The notes under the pieces were generated by a model that did not search any database, was not told the origin of the DNA, and saw only the letters and a list, made by a program, of their open reading frames with translations. Below are positions 15,652 to 24,036 of a stretch of DNA of 64,000 nucleotides, piece after piece. Location: assembly GCF_001514215.1 (NCBI RefSeq), contig NZ_KQ948856.1:294816-358815 (forward strand). The letters run 5' to 3'. The position numbers were made by a program, and so were the translations under genes. Origin of the DNA: Streptomyces bungoensis (GTDB lineage Bacteria > Actinomycetota > Actinomycetes > Streptomycetales > Streptomycetaceae). Position 1 is the first letter of the stretch. The number at the start of each line of letters is the position of its first letter.

Positions 15652-18600
15652 CCCGCACTCCCCGGACTCTGGTGCCACAACTTCCTTCCCACCGCGGGCC
15701 CTTCGCCCGCGGGGCGCAGATCGGCCCAGGGGTGCATCTCGTACCCCGTGGGCATGCGGATCGTCCGGCCCTCCATCGGGTCGCGGGCCGCCGAACCGGC
15801 CGGCCGGGGCAGCCCGTCGGAGCCGGCGGCCCGGGCCCGGGACGGACCGTCGCCGTCTCCCGCCGCGCCCCCGTCAGCGCCGCCGGGCGGCCCGGCCAGC
15901 CGGGCCGCGACCCCGTCGAGCCCCTCCTCGCGCCGCACCTCCAGCAGGTCCGCCAGGTTCCAGACGGCGGAGCCCACCACGCTGAAGCTGCGCGGCCCGC
16001 GCCGCTGCACCACTCCGCGCACCAGCAGCAGCCAGGAGTGGAAGACGGTGTGCGCGCAGGCGTCGTGGGAGTCGTCGAAGAAGGCGAGGTCGACCAGGCC
16101 CGTGCCGTCGTCCAGCGTGGAGAAGATGACCCGCTTGCCGGACCGGATCGGCGGGGTCTGGGTGGCCGCCTTGGCGCCCGCGACCAGAACCGTCTCCCCG
16201 TGCCGGGCCTCGCGCAGCCGCCGCGCGGAGACCACGCCCAGCTCCTTCAGGAACTCCCGGTGGTCGTCCATCAGATGGTGCGAGACGTCCATGGACAGCA
16301 CGCCCAGCTCGGCGCTGAGCCGCTCCTCCGGCGTGAGGTCGGGCAGCCCGGCCGGGGCGGTCCTGCGGCCGCCGGCTGGGGGCACCTCCCACACATTGAG
16401 CAGTGGGGGAGGGAGCTGCCCGCCGCCTCCGCCCCGGGCGCCCCGGTGCAGCTCGGTCAGGTGCAGCTGCAGGTCGCGCCGGTTGGCGCCGAAGGCGTCC
16501 AGCGCGCCCACCTGCGCCAGCCGCCCGGCGAGCGGACGGCTCGGGCGGGCCCGCTCCCAGAAGTCCGGCAGGGAGGCGTAGGGCTGCCCGTCCTCGATCC
16601 GCCGCGCCTCCGCCTCGCTGATGCCGTGCACGTCGGACAGGGCGAGCCGAAGTCCCCACACCCCGGGGGCTTCAGGCGATTCAGACACCAGTTCGATCCT
16701 GTGTGCGGCCCCGGACACGTTCACGTCCAGCGGCAGGATCGGCACCCCGCGCCGCCGGGCGTCCGCCAGCAGCAGCCGCTTGGGGTACATCCCGGGGTCG
16801 TGGGTGAGCAGTCCGGCGTAGAAGGCGGCCGGGTGATGCGCCTTCAGCCATGCCGACTGGTAGGTCGGTACGGCGAACGCGACGGCGTGCGCCTTGCAGA
16901 AGCCGTACGACCCGAACGCCTCGACGATCTCCCAGGTCCGCTGAATCGTTTCCGCGTCATATCCGTTCGCCGCCGCGGCCTGCGCGAACCACACCTTGAT
17001 CCGCCCCTGCGACTCCGGATCCGACAGCCCGCGCCGGATCCGGTCCGCCTCGCCGCGCCCGCAGCCGGTCATGACGGCGACGATGTCGATGACCTGCTCG
17101 TGGAAGACGACGACCCCGTACGTCTCCTTCAGCGGCCCCTCCAGGTCCGGGTGCGGGTAGCGCACGGGCGCCCGCCCGTGCCGCGCCTCGATGAACGGCC
17201 GCACCATGTCGGCGGCGACCGGGCCGGGCCGGAACAGGGAGATGTCGACGACCAGGTCGTGGAAGGTGCTCGGCTGCAGCCGCCCCACCAGGTCGCGCTG
17301 GCCCGGCGACTCGATCTGGAAGCAGCCCAGCGTCTCGGCGGACCGGACGAGCCGGTACGTCGCCGGGTCGCCGGCCGGCAGCACGTCCAGGTCGACCCGC
17401 TCCCCCGCCGCCCGCTCCACCTCGGCGACCGCGTGCGCCATCGCCGACTGCATCCGCACGCCCAGCACGTCCAGCTTGAGCAGCCCGAGGTCCTCCACGT
17501 CCTCCTTGTCGAACTGCGACATCGGCAGCCCCTCGCCGCTCGTCGGCACCACCGGCGTGCGGGCGAGCAGGGAGGCGTCGGACAGCAGCACCCCGCACGG
17601 GTGCATGGCGGTCCCGCGCGGCAGCGCGTCGAGCGCCTCGACCAGCTCCCAGAGCCTGCCGTACTTGTCCTTCTCCCCCGCGAGCCGCTTCAGCTCCGGC
17701 AGTTCCTCCAGCGCGGCGCGGGCGTCCCGGGCCCGGATGTGCGGGAAGGACTTGGCCACCCGGTCGATCTCGGCCGGGTCCATGGACAGGGCGGCGCCCA
17801 CGTCCCGGACGGCGTGCCGCACCCGGTAGGTCTCGGGCATGGAGACGGTCGCCACCCGCTCGGTGCCGAACCGGCCGATGATCGCCCGGTAGACCTCGAG
17901 CCGGCGCGCGGACTCCACGTCGATGTCGATGTCCGGCAGCACGACCCGCTCCTTGGACAGGAAGCGCTCCATCAGCAGCCCGTGCTCGATCGGATCGGCG
18001 TGCGCGATGCCGAGGAGGTGGTTGACGAGCGACCCGGCGCCGGACCCGCGGGCGGCCACCCGGATGCCCATCCTCCGCACGTCGTCGACGACCTGGGCGA
18101 CGGTCAGGAAGTACGAGGCGAAGCCGTGGTGGGCGATGATGTCCAGCTCGTGGTGCATCCGCTCCCAGTACGCCCGCCTGCCGCCGTGGCCGAGCCGCAC
18201 CATCCCCGCCGCCGCCCGCGAGGCGAGCGCCCGCTGGGCGGTGCGCCTCCCTGCGCCGACGAGGTGCGCCTCGGGGAAGTGGACCGTGCCGATACCGAGG
18301 CCGTCCTCGGGGTCGACCCGGCACTCGGCGGCCGTGTCCAGGGTCTGCTCCAGCAGCCGGCGGGCGGCGTCCCGCCGGAAGCCGGCCGCCTCCACGACCC
18401 GCTCGGCGGCCCCCAGCATCTCCTGCGGGCCCTTCAGCCAGGCCTCGCCGGAGTCCAGCTCCTTGCGGGGGTCGATCGGCACCAGCCGGCGGGCGGCGTC
18501 CAGGACGTCGGCGACCGGGCCCTGGCCCGGATCGGCGTAGCGGACGGCGTTGCCGAGCACGGGCCGGACGCGCTGCTCGGCGGCGAAGGCGACGGTACGG

Positions 18601-19223
18601 GCGGCGAGCCGCAGGGAGCCGGGGCCCGTGCCCTGGCGCCCGTGCCAGACGGCCTCCAGCCGCAGCGCGTCGCCGTAGACCTCGCGCCAGGCGGCCAGCA
18701 GCCTCGCGGCCCGGTCGGGGCGCCCGGCGGCGAGGGCGCGCCCCACGTCCGAGCCCGGCCCGAGCAGCACGGTCAGCCCGTCGCCGCGGTTGCCGGACCA
18801 GGGCAGCAGGGGCGGCCCCTCGGCCGCGTGCGCCGCCGTGACGATCCGGCACAGGTCGGCCCAGCCCCGGGCGCCGTCCCGGGCGAGGAAGGTCACCCGG
18901 GGGACCGACTCGTCGACGAAGGCACCGCCGCGCACCGGCGTGCGCCGCCTCCCCGGCTCCCGGCCCCGCTCGGGCGGGAGGGTCCCCGCCCCGCCCGGGA
19001 GCTCCGCCTCCGCCACCGCCAGGTCCACCCCGAACAGCGGGCGGACGCCGGCTCGGGCGCAGGCCTTGGCGAAGCGGACGGTGCCGGCGAGGGTGTCGCG
19101 GTCGGTCAGGGCCAGGGCGTCCATGCCCCGCTCCGAGGCACGCCCGGCCAGCCGCTCCGGGTGCGAGGCGCCGTACCTCAGGGAGAACCCGGAGAAGGTG
19201 TGCAGATGCGCGAAGCCCGGCAA
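15648..19223 (-). CDS. dnaE2: Error-prone DNA polymerase III alpha subunit
   Basis: The protein has about 1191 residues from a TTG start at 19223. The TTG is chosen because GGGAGG lies about 5 bases upstream and the N-terminus LPGFAHLHTFSGFS matches the PHP domain start of DnaE2. PHP occupies about 1-280, and the polymerase palm with PDIDIDVES and GSGAGSLVNHLLGI lies around 430-480. The fingers carry the YGFCKAHAVAFA region near 765, and an OB-fold runs near the C-terminus. It makes error-prone patches during the SOS response. Two LexA-like boxes lie upstream, and its stop overlaps the Y-family gene by 4 bases. A diverged palindromic element is inserted at 16375-16413. Confidence 0.92.
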   Translation of the reverse strand: MPGFAHLHTFSGFSLRYGASHPERLAGRASERGMDALALTDRDTLAGTVRFAKACARAGVRPLFGVDLAVAEAELPGGAGTLPPERGREPGRRRTPVRGGAFVDESVPRVTFLARDGARGWADLCRIVTAAHAAEGPPLLPWSGNRGDGLTVLLGPGSDVGRALAAGRPDRAARLLAAWREVYGDALRLEAVWHGRQGTGPGSLRLAARTVAFAAEQRVRPVLGNAVRYADPGQGPVADVLDAARRLVPIDPRKELDSGEAWLKGPQEMLGAAERVVEAAGFRRDAARRLLEQTLDTAAECRVDPEDGLGIGTVHFPEAHLVGAGRRTAQRALASRAAAGMVRLGHGGRRAYWERMHHELDIIAHHGFASYFLTVAQVVDDVRRMGIRVAARGSGAGSLVNHLLGIAHADPIEHGLLMERFLSKERVVLPDIDIDVESARRLEVYRAIIGRFGTERVATVSMPETYRVRHAVRDVGAALSMDPAEIDRVAKSFPHIRARDARAALEELPELKRLAGEKDKYGRLWELVEALDALPRGTAMHPCGVLLSDASLLARTPVVPTSGEGLPMSQFDKEDVEDLGLLKLDVLGVRMQSAMAHAVAEVERAAGERVDLDVLPAGDPATYRLVRSAETLGCFQIESPGQRDLVGRLQPSTFHDLVVDISLFRPGPVAADMVRPFIEARHGRAPVRYPHPDLEGPLKETYGVVVFHEQVIDIVAVMTGCGRGEADRIRRGLSDPESQGRIKVWFAQAAAANGYDAETIQRTWEIVEAFGSYGFCKAHAVAFAVPTYQSAWLKAHHPAAFYAGLLTHDPGMYPKRLLLADARRRGVPILPLDVNVSGAAHRIELVSESPEAPGVWGLRLALSDVHGISEAEARRIEDGQPYASLPDFWERARPSRPLAGRLAQVGALDAFGANRRDLQLHLTELHRGARGGGGGQLPPPLLNVWEVPPAGGRRTAPAGLPDLTPEERLSAELGVLSMDVSHHLMDDHREFLKELGVVSARRLREARHGETVLVAGAKAATQTPPIRSGKRVIFSTLDDGTGLVDLAFFDDSHDACAHTVFHSWLLLVRGVVQRRGPRSFSVVGSAVWNLADLLEVRREEGLDGVAARLAGPPGGADGGAAGDGDGPSRARAAGSDGLPRPAGSAARDPMEGRTIRMPTGYEMHPWADLRPAGEGPAVGRKLWHQSPGSAG
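16375..16413 (+). repeat. Intragenic palindromic mini-element, diverged copy 3
   Basis: GCTGGGGGCACCTCCCACAC continues to GTGGGGGAGGG. The ends match copies 1 and 2, but the middle differs. It lies in frame in dnaE2 and encodes LPPPLLNVWEVPPAG between the palm/fingers and the OB region. Confidence 0.65.
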
Positions 19224-19258
19224 CGCACCTCCCGCTCTCGTGAGTCCCGAAACGACTC

Positions 19259-19274
19259 TCGAACACCAGTTCCC
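19259..19274. promoter_or_regulatory. LexA (SOS) box 1 of dnaE2
   Basis: TCGAACACCAGTTCCC matches the actinobacterial SOS box TCGAAC-N4-GTTCGA in the left arm and in GTTC. It lies 36 bases upstream of the TTG start. Confidence 0.65.
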
Positions 19275-19304
19275 AACTTCCCCACCCCCACCATACCCCC
19301 ATTC

Positions 19305-19320
19305 TCGAACAACCGTACGA
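19305..19320. promoter_or_regulatory. LexA (SOS) box 2 of dnaE2
   Basis: TCGAACAACCGTACGA matches TCGAAC-N4-GTTCGA with one mismatch. It lies 82 bases upstream of the dnaE2 start and 30 bases from box 1. Confidence 0.75.
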
Positions 19321-19484
19321 CATCCGCTCGGGCATTCCTGACCTGCGCAAACACCCCGGGACGGTCCCGTCCGGGCCGGACGCCCGGGGGCCGGGCCGCT
19401 CCGTGCCCCCCGTGGCCGCCGGCGCCCCGGTGGCCGGTTTCCGCCCCTCCCCGCACTCCCGCTCCACGACACGGCGACACGGGA

Positions 19485-19517
19485 AGGCCCCCGCACGCCG
19501 GTGGCGTGCGGGGGCCT
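19485..19517 (-). terminator. Terminator of the S1 protease gene
   Basis: A perfect 15-bp stem (19485-19499 with 19503-19517) has a 3-base loop and lies 26 bases after the protease stop codon. Confidence 0.85.
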
Positions 19518-19542
19518 CTCACGGGTCACCCGGAAGGGAACC

Positions 19543-20442
19543 TCAGCCGATGCTCACACCGTACGCGCTCAGCGCCTCGGTGACCGGCTGGAAGAAGGTC
19601 GTACCGCCGGAGGTGCAGTTGCCGCTGCCACCGGAGGTCAGACCGTAGGCCGTTGTGCCGGCGTACAGCGGGCCGCCGCTGTCGCCGCCCTCGGCGCACA
19701 CCGTGGTCTGGATCAGGCCGTAGACGATGTCACCGCTGCCGTAGTTGACGGTGGCGTTGAGCGCGGTGACCCGGCCGCTGTGCGTGCCCGTGGTGGAGCC
19801 GCGGCGGTAGACGGTCGTGCCCACCGCCGGGGTGGCGGCGCTGGTGATGGTCTGGCTGCCGACCGCGCTGGGGTGCGAGATCGAGGTGTTGGTGTAGCGC
19901 ACCAGGGCGTAGTCGTTGCCCGGGAAGCTGTAGCTGACGTTGGTGCCCAGCACCGTGGTGTGGCCGGAGTTGCTGTACCAGGTGGACGCGACCTGGCCGC
20001 AGTGTCCCGCGGTCAGGAAGTAGTACGTGCTGCCGCTGTGCACGTTGAAGCCGAGCGAGCAGCGGTACTGGCCGCCGTAGATGGCGTCGCCGCCGGTGAT
20101 CAGCTTGTTGAACTTGCCCGGCGTGTGCTTGATGGTGAGGGCGTCCGCCGTGGCGCCGGCCTGCTTCTTGATCCTCGCGATCTCGGCCTTGGACACCGTG
20201 CTGTCGACGGTGACGACGACACGGTCGGTCTTGCCGTCCACCGCCCAGGCCGTACCGGGGACGTCGGCCTTCAGCACGGAGTCGCTCGCCCGGGTGAGCT
20301 GGCTCGCGGTGAACGAGGGGCCGTCGCTCGCGTTCGCGGTGGGGGCTGCGAACGCTGCCGCGGCGAGGAAGCCGGTGGCCACGGCGATCAGCCGGGTCCG
20401 TCTTGCGGTGCCGCTGCGGGGAGTGGTGCGCTTGATCCTCAC
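19543..20442 (-). CDS. Streptogrisin-type S1 serine protease precursor
   Basis: The 299-residue preproenzyme begins at GTG 20442, with GGGAGGGA about 7 bases upstream. The signal peptide ends near PTANA (residue 38). A pro-region of about 75 residues follows, typical of alpha-lytic/streptogrisin proteases (S1E), and the mature enzyme starts at ITGGDAIYGGQ. The catalytic triad is visible as FLTAGHCG (His), GNDYALVRY (Asp) and EGGDSGGPLY (Ser). The ending FFQPVTEALSAYGVSIG resembles S. griseus protease B. The protease is secreted and degrades extracellular protein; the pro-region is a folding chaperone removed by self-cleavage. Confidence 0.93.
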   Translation of the reverse strand: MRIKRTTPRSGTARRTRLIAVATGFLAAAAFAAPTANASDGPSFTASQLTRASDSVLKADVPGTAWAVDGKTDRVVVTVDSTVSKAEIARIKKQAGATADALTIKHTPGKFNKLITGGDAIYGGQYRCSLGFNVHSGSTYYFLTAGHCGQVASTWYSNSGHTTVLGTNVSYSFPGNDYALVRYTNTSISHPSAVGSQTITSAATPAVGTTVYRRGSTTGTHSGRVTALNATVNYGSGDIVYGLIQTTVCAEGGDSGGPLYAGTTAYGLTSGGSGNCTSGGTTFFQPVTEALSAYGVSIG

Positions 20443-20652
20443 TTGTCGTTCCCTCCCAGGGGAAGTCGGGGGCCCGCGTGGGGTCGGGGCCCGTGAGGCG
20501 CAGCCAGGGAACACACCGGGGATGCCCGAACACTCATGCCCCTGACAAGCGCTGAGGGGGAGTATTCGGCCGAACGGCCGGTCGGCACAAGAGCGCCTTT
20601 CAGCCGTCAACCTTTTACCCGCTCCTTAACCACCCGTACGCAGCAGCGATCT

Positions 20653-20678
20653 GAGGCCCGGTCACCGGCCGGGGCCTC
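20653..20678 (-). terminator. Terminator of the DUF5685 gene
   Basis: An inverted repeat pairs GAGGCCCGG with CCGGGGCCTC around a short loop, starting 18 bases after the stop codon of the DUF5685 gene. Confidence 0.6.
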
Positions 20679-20695
20679 GGGTCACCGCCCGGGGT

Positions 20696-21949
20696 TCAGC
20701 AGCCGTCGCACGGGCAGCAGCAGTCACAGCCGTCGCAGCATCCGCCGCAGCCGTCGCAGCCGTCACATCCCGTGCAGGGGCAGTCGCAGTCGCAGTTCTG
20801 GCAGCAGCCCTCGCGCTTCTTGCGGGACCACGGGCCCTCGTACTCCTCGGCGCAGCACATCCGGCAGGTGCAGCACAGCGCCAGGAAGGCCCCACAACCG
20901 GCCAGCAGCCCGCGCGGCGCCTTGGGCTTCTCCGGCCCGTGCGGCCCGTGCGGGCCGTGCGGGTTGTAAGGACCGTGCGGGCCCGGCGCGTACGGTCCCG
21001 GCCCCGGCTGTCCGTACGGTCCCGGCCCCGGCTGTCCGTACGGTCCCGGCCCGGGCTGTCCGTACGGCCCCGGCTGGTGCGCGGCGCACGCCGGCAGGGT
21101 GCCGAACGCCCGGTCCACCGAGCGCCGCAACTCGTGCGCGAGCAGCAGGTGGACCAGCCGGCCGTCGGCGAACTCCGCCTCGCGCAGGGCGAGCCGGATG
21201 CCGTGCAGGGCGTCGTCGGCCAGCCGGCGGGCCTCGGCGAGAGAGGTCCCGGTGGCGGCGAGGGGGTTCCAGGCACCCGCGAGCGCGTCGGCGTGCCGGT
21301 CCTCGACGGCGTCCAGGAGGTGCGCCAGCCGCCCGAAGAGGCGGCCGGCCTCGGCGAGCGGTTCGGCGTTCCCCGGCCGCCCGGCCAGCACCGCGGTGTG
21401 CGCGAACGCGGCCGCGGTGGCCGTCTCGGTCGGCTCGGTGACGGCCGGCAGCGGGGTGCCGGGCCCGGCCAGGGCCTCGATGCCGGTCTGCCGGTCGACG
21501 GCGTCGACGAGGACGGCGGTGTCGAAGCCGACCGCGAGGCCGCTGTGCGCCCCGGCCCTCCCCCAGCTCGCCGCGACCCGGCGCGCCGCGGCGGCGACCG
21601 GCCGGCGGGCCAGCAGCCCGTCGCGGTCGGCGACGTGGTCGCGCACCTTGGCGGAGGCGAGCACCAGCGAGACGGCTGCGGCGAGCCGGGCGCCCTCGCC
21701 CTGGGCGACGGACGCCGTCCGCATCCCGCGCAGGGCGCACGGCCCGGCGGTGCGCCGTCCCCCGCTACCCGTGCCTGCCTGAGCCTCCGTCAGGACCGAT
21801 ATGAGAAGTCCGTCATAGTTCGTTACGATACGAGCGAACTGTCCGTGATCCCGGCGCAGCGCGAGGCACAGCCCGCACAAGTGAGCCATCCACAGGACTT
21901 TGAGGCCCTCCCCGAGCCGGTGGGCGCAGGGTCTGACGATTCCGAACAC
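20696..21949 (-). CDS. DUF5685 family protein with cysteine-rich tail
   Basis: The 417-residue protein starts at GTG 21949 behind GGGGGA. Residues 1-285 are mainly helical and match the DUF5685 family, which begins MFGIVRPCAHRL and has an early HLCGLCLAL CxxC motif. A Pro/Gly/Tyr repeat follows (PGPGPYGQ units, about 290-325), then HGP repeats, then a tail of about 66 residues with 23 cysteines in CC, CxxC and CDC patterns. The tail could bind metal or be disulfide-linked. No signal peptide is present. The gene is divergent from sflA. The function is unknown. Confidence 0.8.
   Translation of the reverse strand: MFGIVRPCAHRLGEGLKVLWMAHLCGLCLALRRDHGQFARIVTNYDGLLISVLTEAQAGTGSGGRRTAGPCALRGMRTASVAQGEGARLAAAVSLVLASAKVRDHVADRDGLLARRPVAAAARRVAASWGRAGAHSGLAVGFDTAVLVDAVDRQTGIEALAGPGTPLPAVTEPTETATAAAFAHTAVLAGRPGNAEPLAEAGRLFGRLAHLLDAVEDRHADALAGAWNPLAATGTSLAEARRLADDALHGIRLALREAEFADGRLVHLLLAHELRRSVDRAFGTLPACAAHQPGPYGQPGPGPYGQPGPGPYGQPGPGPYAPGPHGPYNPHGPHGPHGPEKPKAPRGLLAGCGAFLALCCTCRMCCAEEYEGPWSRKKREGCCQNCDCDCPCTGCDGCDGCGGCCDGCDCCCPCDGC
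20995..21076. repeat. Tandem 24-bp coding repeats
   Basis: Three near-identical 24-base units containing CGTACGGTCCCGGCCC, plus a partial fourth, encode the PGPGPYGQ repeats of the DUF5685 protein. Confidence 0.85.
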
Positions 21950-22257
21950 GACGATCCCCCGTGGTGTGGTGCGACGTTGAGCTGCGGCATCGTACCGGCC
22001 GGCCTGCGGCCCGCAGCAGCCCTCGCGTTCACCCGGACGCCCCGTGCGTCACCCATCCGCTGACGACAATCATATTTCACTCTCAGTCAGCAGCCGTATG
22101 AGTCGTCACCCTTGGGGCACAAGGGCTCTCGACGGATCCGCTGTGCACCAGTACCGTCACAAACCCCCCGCGCGGCGTCTATTCACTTGGCGCACCGTCC
22201 GCATCATGGATGACCATAGTGCGGAAGCAAGAAGGACCGCTGTGAGAGGAGGCGTCC
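21950..22257. other. Divergent intergenic region, DUF5685 gene / sflA
   Basis: This 308-base region should contain both promoters. It has a locally AT-rich stretch near 22063-22085 (ACAATCATATTTCACTCTC) whose minus strand reads TATGAT, a possible -10, but without a convincing -35. I see no operator or hairpin that I can support. Confidence 0.4.
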
Positions 22258-22695
22258 ATGGGATCGGTACGCAAGGCGAGTGCGTGGCTCGGCCTCGTCG
22301 ACGACAACGATGACGAGCGCTACTACGACGACGACTACTCCGAGGGCCCCGAGTCCGGGGACGCCTGGGTCACGGACCCCCGGGTGAAGGTGGCCACGGA
22401 CACCGCCGAGGAGAAGGGCCGCCGGATCGGCACGGTCACCCCGGACAGCTTCCGGGACGCCCGCGCCCTCGGCGAGCTGTTCCGGGACGGCGTCCCGGTC
22501 ATCGTCAACCTCACGGCGATGGAGGCCGCCGACGCCAAGCGCGTCGTGGACTTCGCGGCCGGCCTGACCTTCGGCCTGCGCGGCACCATCGAGCGGGTCG
22601 CGAACCGGGTCTTCCTGCTGACCCCCGCGAACACGGAGATCGTCAGCGGCGAGCCCGCCTCGCGCCGCGAGGACGGCTTCTTCAACCAGAGCTGA
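22258..22695 (+). CDS. sflA: SepF-like protein (SepF paralogue)
   Basis: The 145-residue protein has the SepF layout. A short N-terminal segment (MGSVRKASAWLGLV, amphipathic and possibly membrane-binding) is followed by an acidic Asp/Tyr/Glu linker (residues 16-40). The SepF core comes next: PDSFRDARALGELFRDG, VIVNLTAMEAADAKRVVDF and GTIERVANRVFLLTP. SepF links FtsZ to the membrane. Streptomyces carry sepF in the dcw cluster plus two paralogues, sflA and sflB. This copy lies outside the dcw cluster, next to an acyl-CoA dehydrogenase as I recall for sflA, so the symbol rests partly on context. ATG 22258 has a strong GAGAGGAGG site upstream. Confidence 0.82.
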   Translation: MGSVRKASAWLGLVDDNDDERYYDDDYSEGPESGDAWVTDPRVKVATDTAEEKGRRIGTVTPDSFRDARALGELFRDGVPVIVNLTAMEAADAKRVVDFAAGLTFGLRGTIERVANRVFLLTPANTEIVSGEPASRREDGFFNQS

Positions 22696-22718
22696 GGCGG
22701 GGCCCCACCGGCCCCGCC
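22696..22718. terminator. Bidirectional terminator, sflA / acyl-CoA dehydrogenase
   Basis: A perfect 9-bp stem (GGCGGGGCC with GGCCCCGCC) with a 5-base loop overlaps the region just after the sflA stop. It serves two convergent genes. Confidence 0.75.
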
Positions 22719-22730
22719 CCCGCCCGGTGC

Positions 22731-23921
22731 TCAGCGGAAGGCGTCGAGCCCGGTGAGCGCCTTGCCCAGCACGAGCTGGTGCATCTCGACAGTGCCCTCG
22801 TAGGTGAGCACCGACTCGAGGTTGGTCGCGTGCCGCATCACGGGGTACTCGAGGGAGATCCCGTTGGCACCGAGGATGGTCCGCGCCGTACGGCAGATCT
22901 CGATCGCCTCGCGGACGTTGTTGAGCTTGCCGAAGCTGACCTGCTCGGGACGCAGGCGGCCGGCGTCCATCCGCCGCCCCAGATGATGGGCGAGCAGGAT
23001 CCCCTTGTGCAGTTCGACCGCCATGTCGGCGAGCTTGGCCTGGGTGAGCTGGAAGCCGCCGATGGGCCGCCCGAACTGCTCCCGCGTCTTCGCGTACTCG
23101 ACGGCCGCCTCGAAGCTGCTGCGCGCCGCGCCCATCGCGCCCCAGACGATGCCGTAGCGGGCGTGCGACAGACAGCCGAGCGGTCCGCGCAGGCCGGTGA
23201 CCTCCGGCAGGACGGCGCCGGCGGGCAGCCGTACGTCGTCCAGCACCAGTTCGCTGGTGACCGAGGCGCGCAGGGACCACTTGTGCTTGATCTCCGGCGC
23301 CGAGAACCCGGGGGTGCCGGCCGGGACGACGAACCCGCGGATCCCCTCCTCCGTCTGCGCCCAGACGACGGCCACCCCGGCGACCGACCCGTTGGTGATC
23401 CACATCTTGCGGCCGTTGAGGACCCAGTCGTCGCCGTCGCGCTTGGCGTGGGTGCGCATCGAGGCGGGGTCGGAGCCGTGGTCGGGCTCGGTGAGCCCGA
23501 AGCAGCCGATCACCTCGCCCGCCGCCATGCGCGGCAGCCACTCCCGCTTCTGCTCCTCGCTGCCGAACCGGTGGATCGCGTACATGGCGAGCGAGCCCTG
23601 CACCGAGACCAGCGAGCGGATGCCCGAGTCGGCGGCCTCCAGCTCCAGGCAGGCCAGCCCGTACTGCACCGCCGTGGCGCCGGCGCAGCCGTATCCGGTG
23701 AGGGACATGCCCAGGGCGCCGATGGCGCCGAGTTCACGCGCCAGGTCCCGGATGCCGGGCAGCTCCCCCTTCTCGTACCAGTCGGCGACGTAAGGCAGCA
23801 CGCGGTCGGCCGCCCAGCCGCGGACCGTGTCCCGGATCGCCAGGTCCTCCGGGTCCAGCAGGTCGTCGATGCCGAGCGGGTCGGCGGCGTCGAACGGGGG
23901 CAACTTCGCGGACGCGGACAT
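22731..23921 (-). CDS. Acyl-CoA dehydrogenase (glutaryl-CoA dehydrogenase-like)
   Basis: The 396-residue flavoprotein has the acyl-CoA dehydrogenase fold. IGCFGLTEPDHGSDPASM is the FAD-binding signature and WITNGSVAGVAVVWAQ follows. The C-terminal GTVEMHQLVLGKALTG is the region around the catalytic Glu (YEGTVEMH), with an Arg expected nearby. The overall pattern (PLGIDDLL, GIRSLVSVQ) is closest to the glutaryl-CoA dehydrogenase subgroup. It oxidises an acyl-CoA and passes electrons to ETF. It lies downstream of the MFS gene, 115 bases away, with a small palindrome in the gap. Confidence 0.88.
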   Translation of the reverse strand: MSASAKLPPFDAADPLGIDDLLDPEDLAIRDTVRGWAADRVLPYVADWYEKGELPGIRDLARELGAIGALGMSLTGYGCAGATAVQYGLACLELEAADSGIRSLVSVQGSLAMYAIHRFGSEEQKREWLPRMAAGEVIGCFGLTEPDHGSDPASMRTHAKRDGDDWVLNGRKMWITNGSVAGVAVVWAQTEEGIRGFVVPAGTPGFSAPEIKHKWSLRASVTSELVLDDVRLPAGAVLPEVTGLRGPLGCLSHARYGIVWGAMGAARSSFEAAVEYAKTREQFGRPIGGFQLTQAKLADMAVELHKGILLAHHLGRRMDAGRLRPEQVSFGKLNNVREAIEICRTARTILGANGISLEYPVMRHATNLESVLTYEGTVEMHQLVLGKALTGLDAFR

Positions 23922-23972
23922 GGGACACCCTCCGGAACACTGCGAGAGGACTGCGACAGGGACGAGATAAAT

Positions 23973-23986
23973 TAGCAGCGCTAGTT
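23973..23986. promoter_or_regulatory. Palindrome upstream of the acyl-CoA dehydrogenase gene
   Basis: TTAGCAGCGCTAGT contains the dyad TAGC-N3-GCTA in an AT-rich island about 55 bases before the start codon. It resembles TetR-type operators and is a candidate site only. Confidence 0.35.
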
Positions 23987-24036
23987 ACGATCTCCCGGCC
24001 GACGTTACGGCGCGGCGTCCCGCACGTCCAGAGCCG

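Larger units (their letters stand above)
19224..19542. other. Intergenic region upstream of dnaE2
   Basis: This 319-base gap holds the dnaE2 ribosome-binding site, two LexA-like boxes and, at its right end, the terminator of the protease gene. The piece between the boxes is unusually pyrimidine-rich and free of long open frames with good codon use. Confidence 0.7.
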
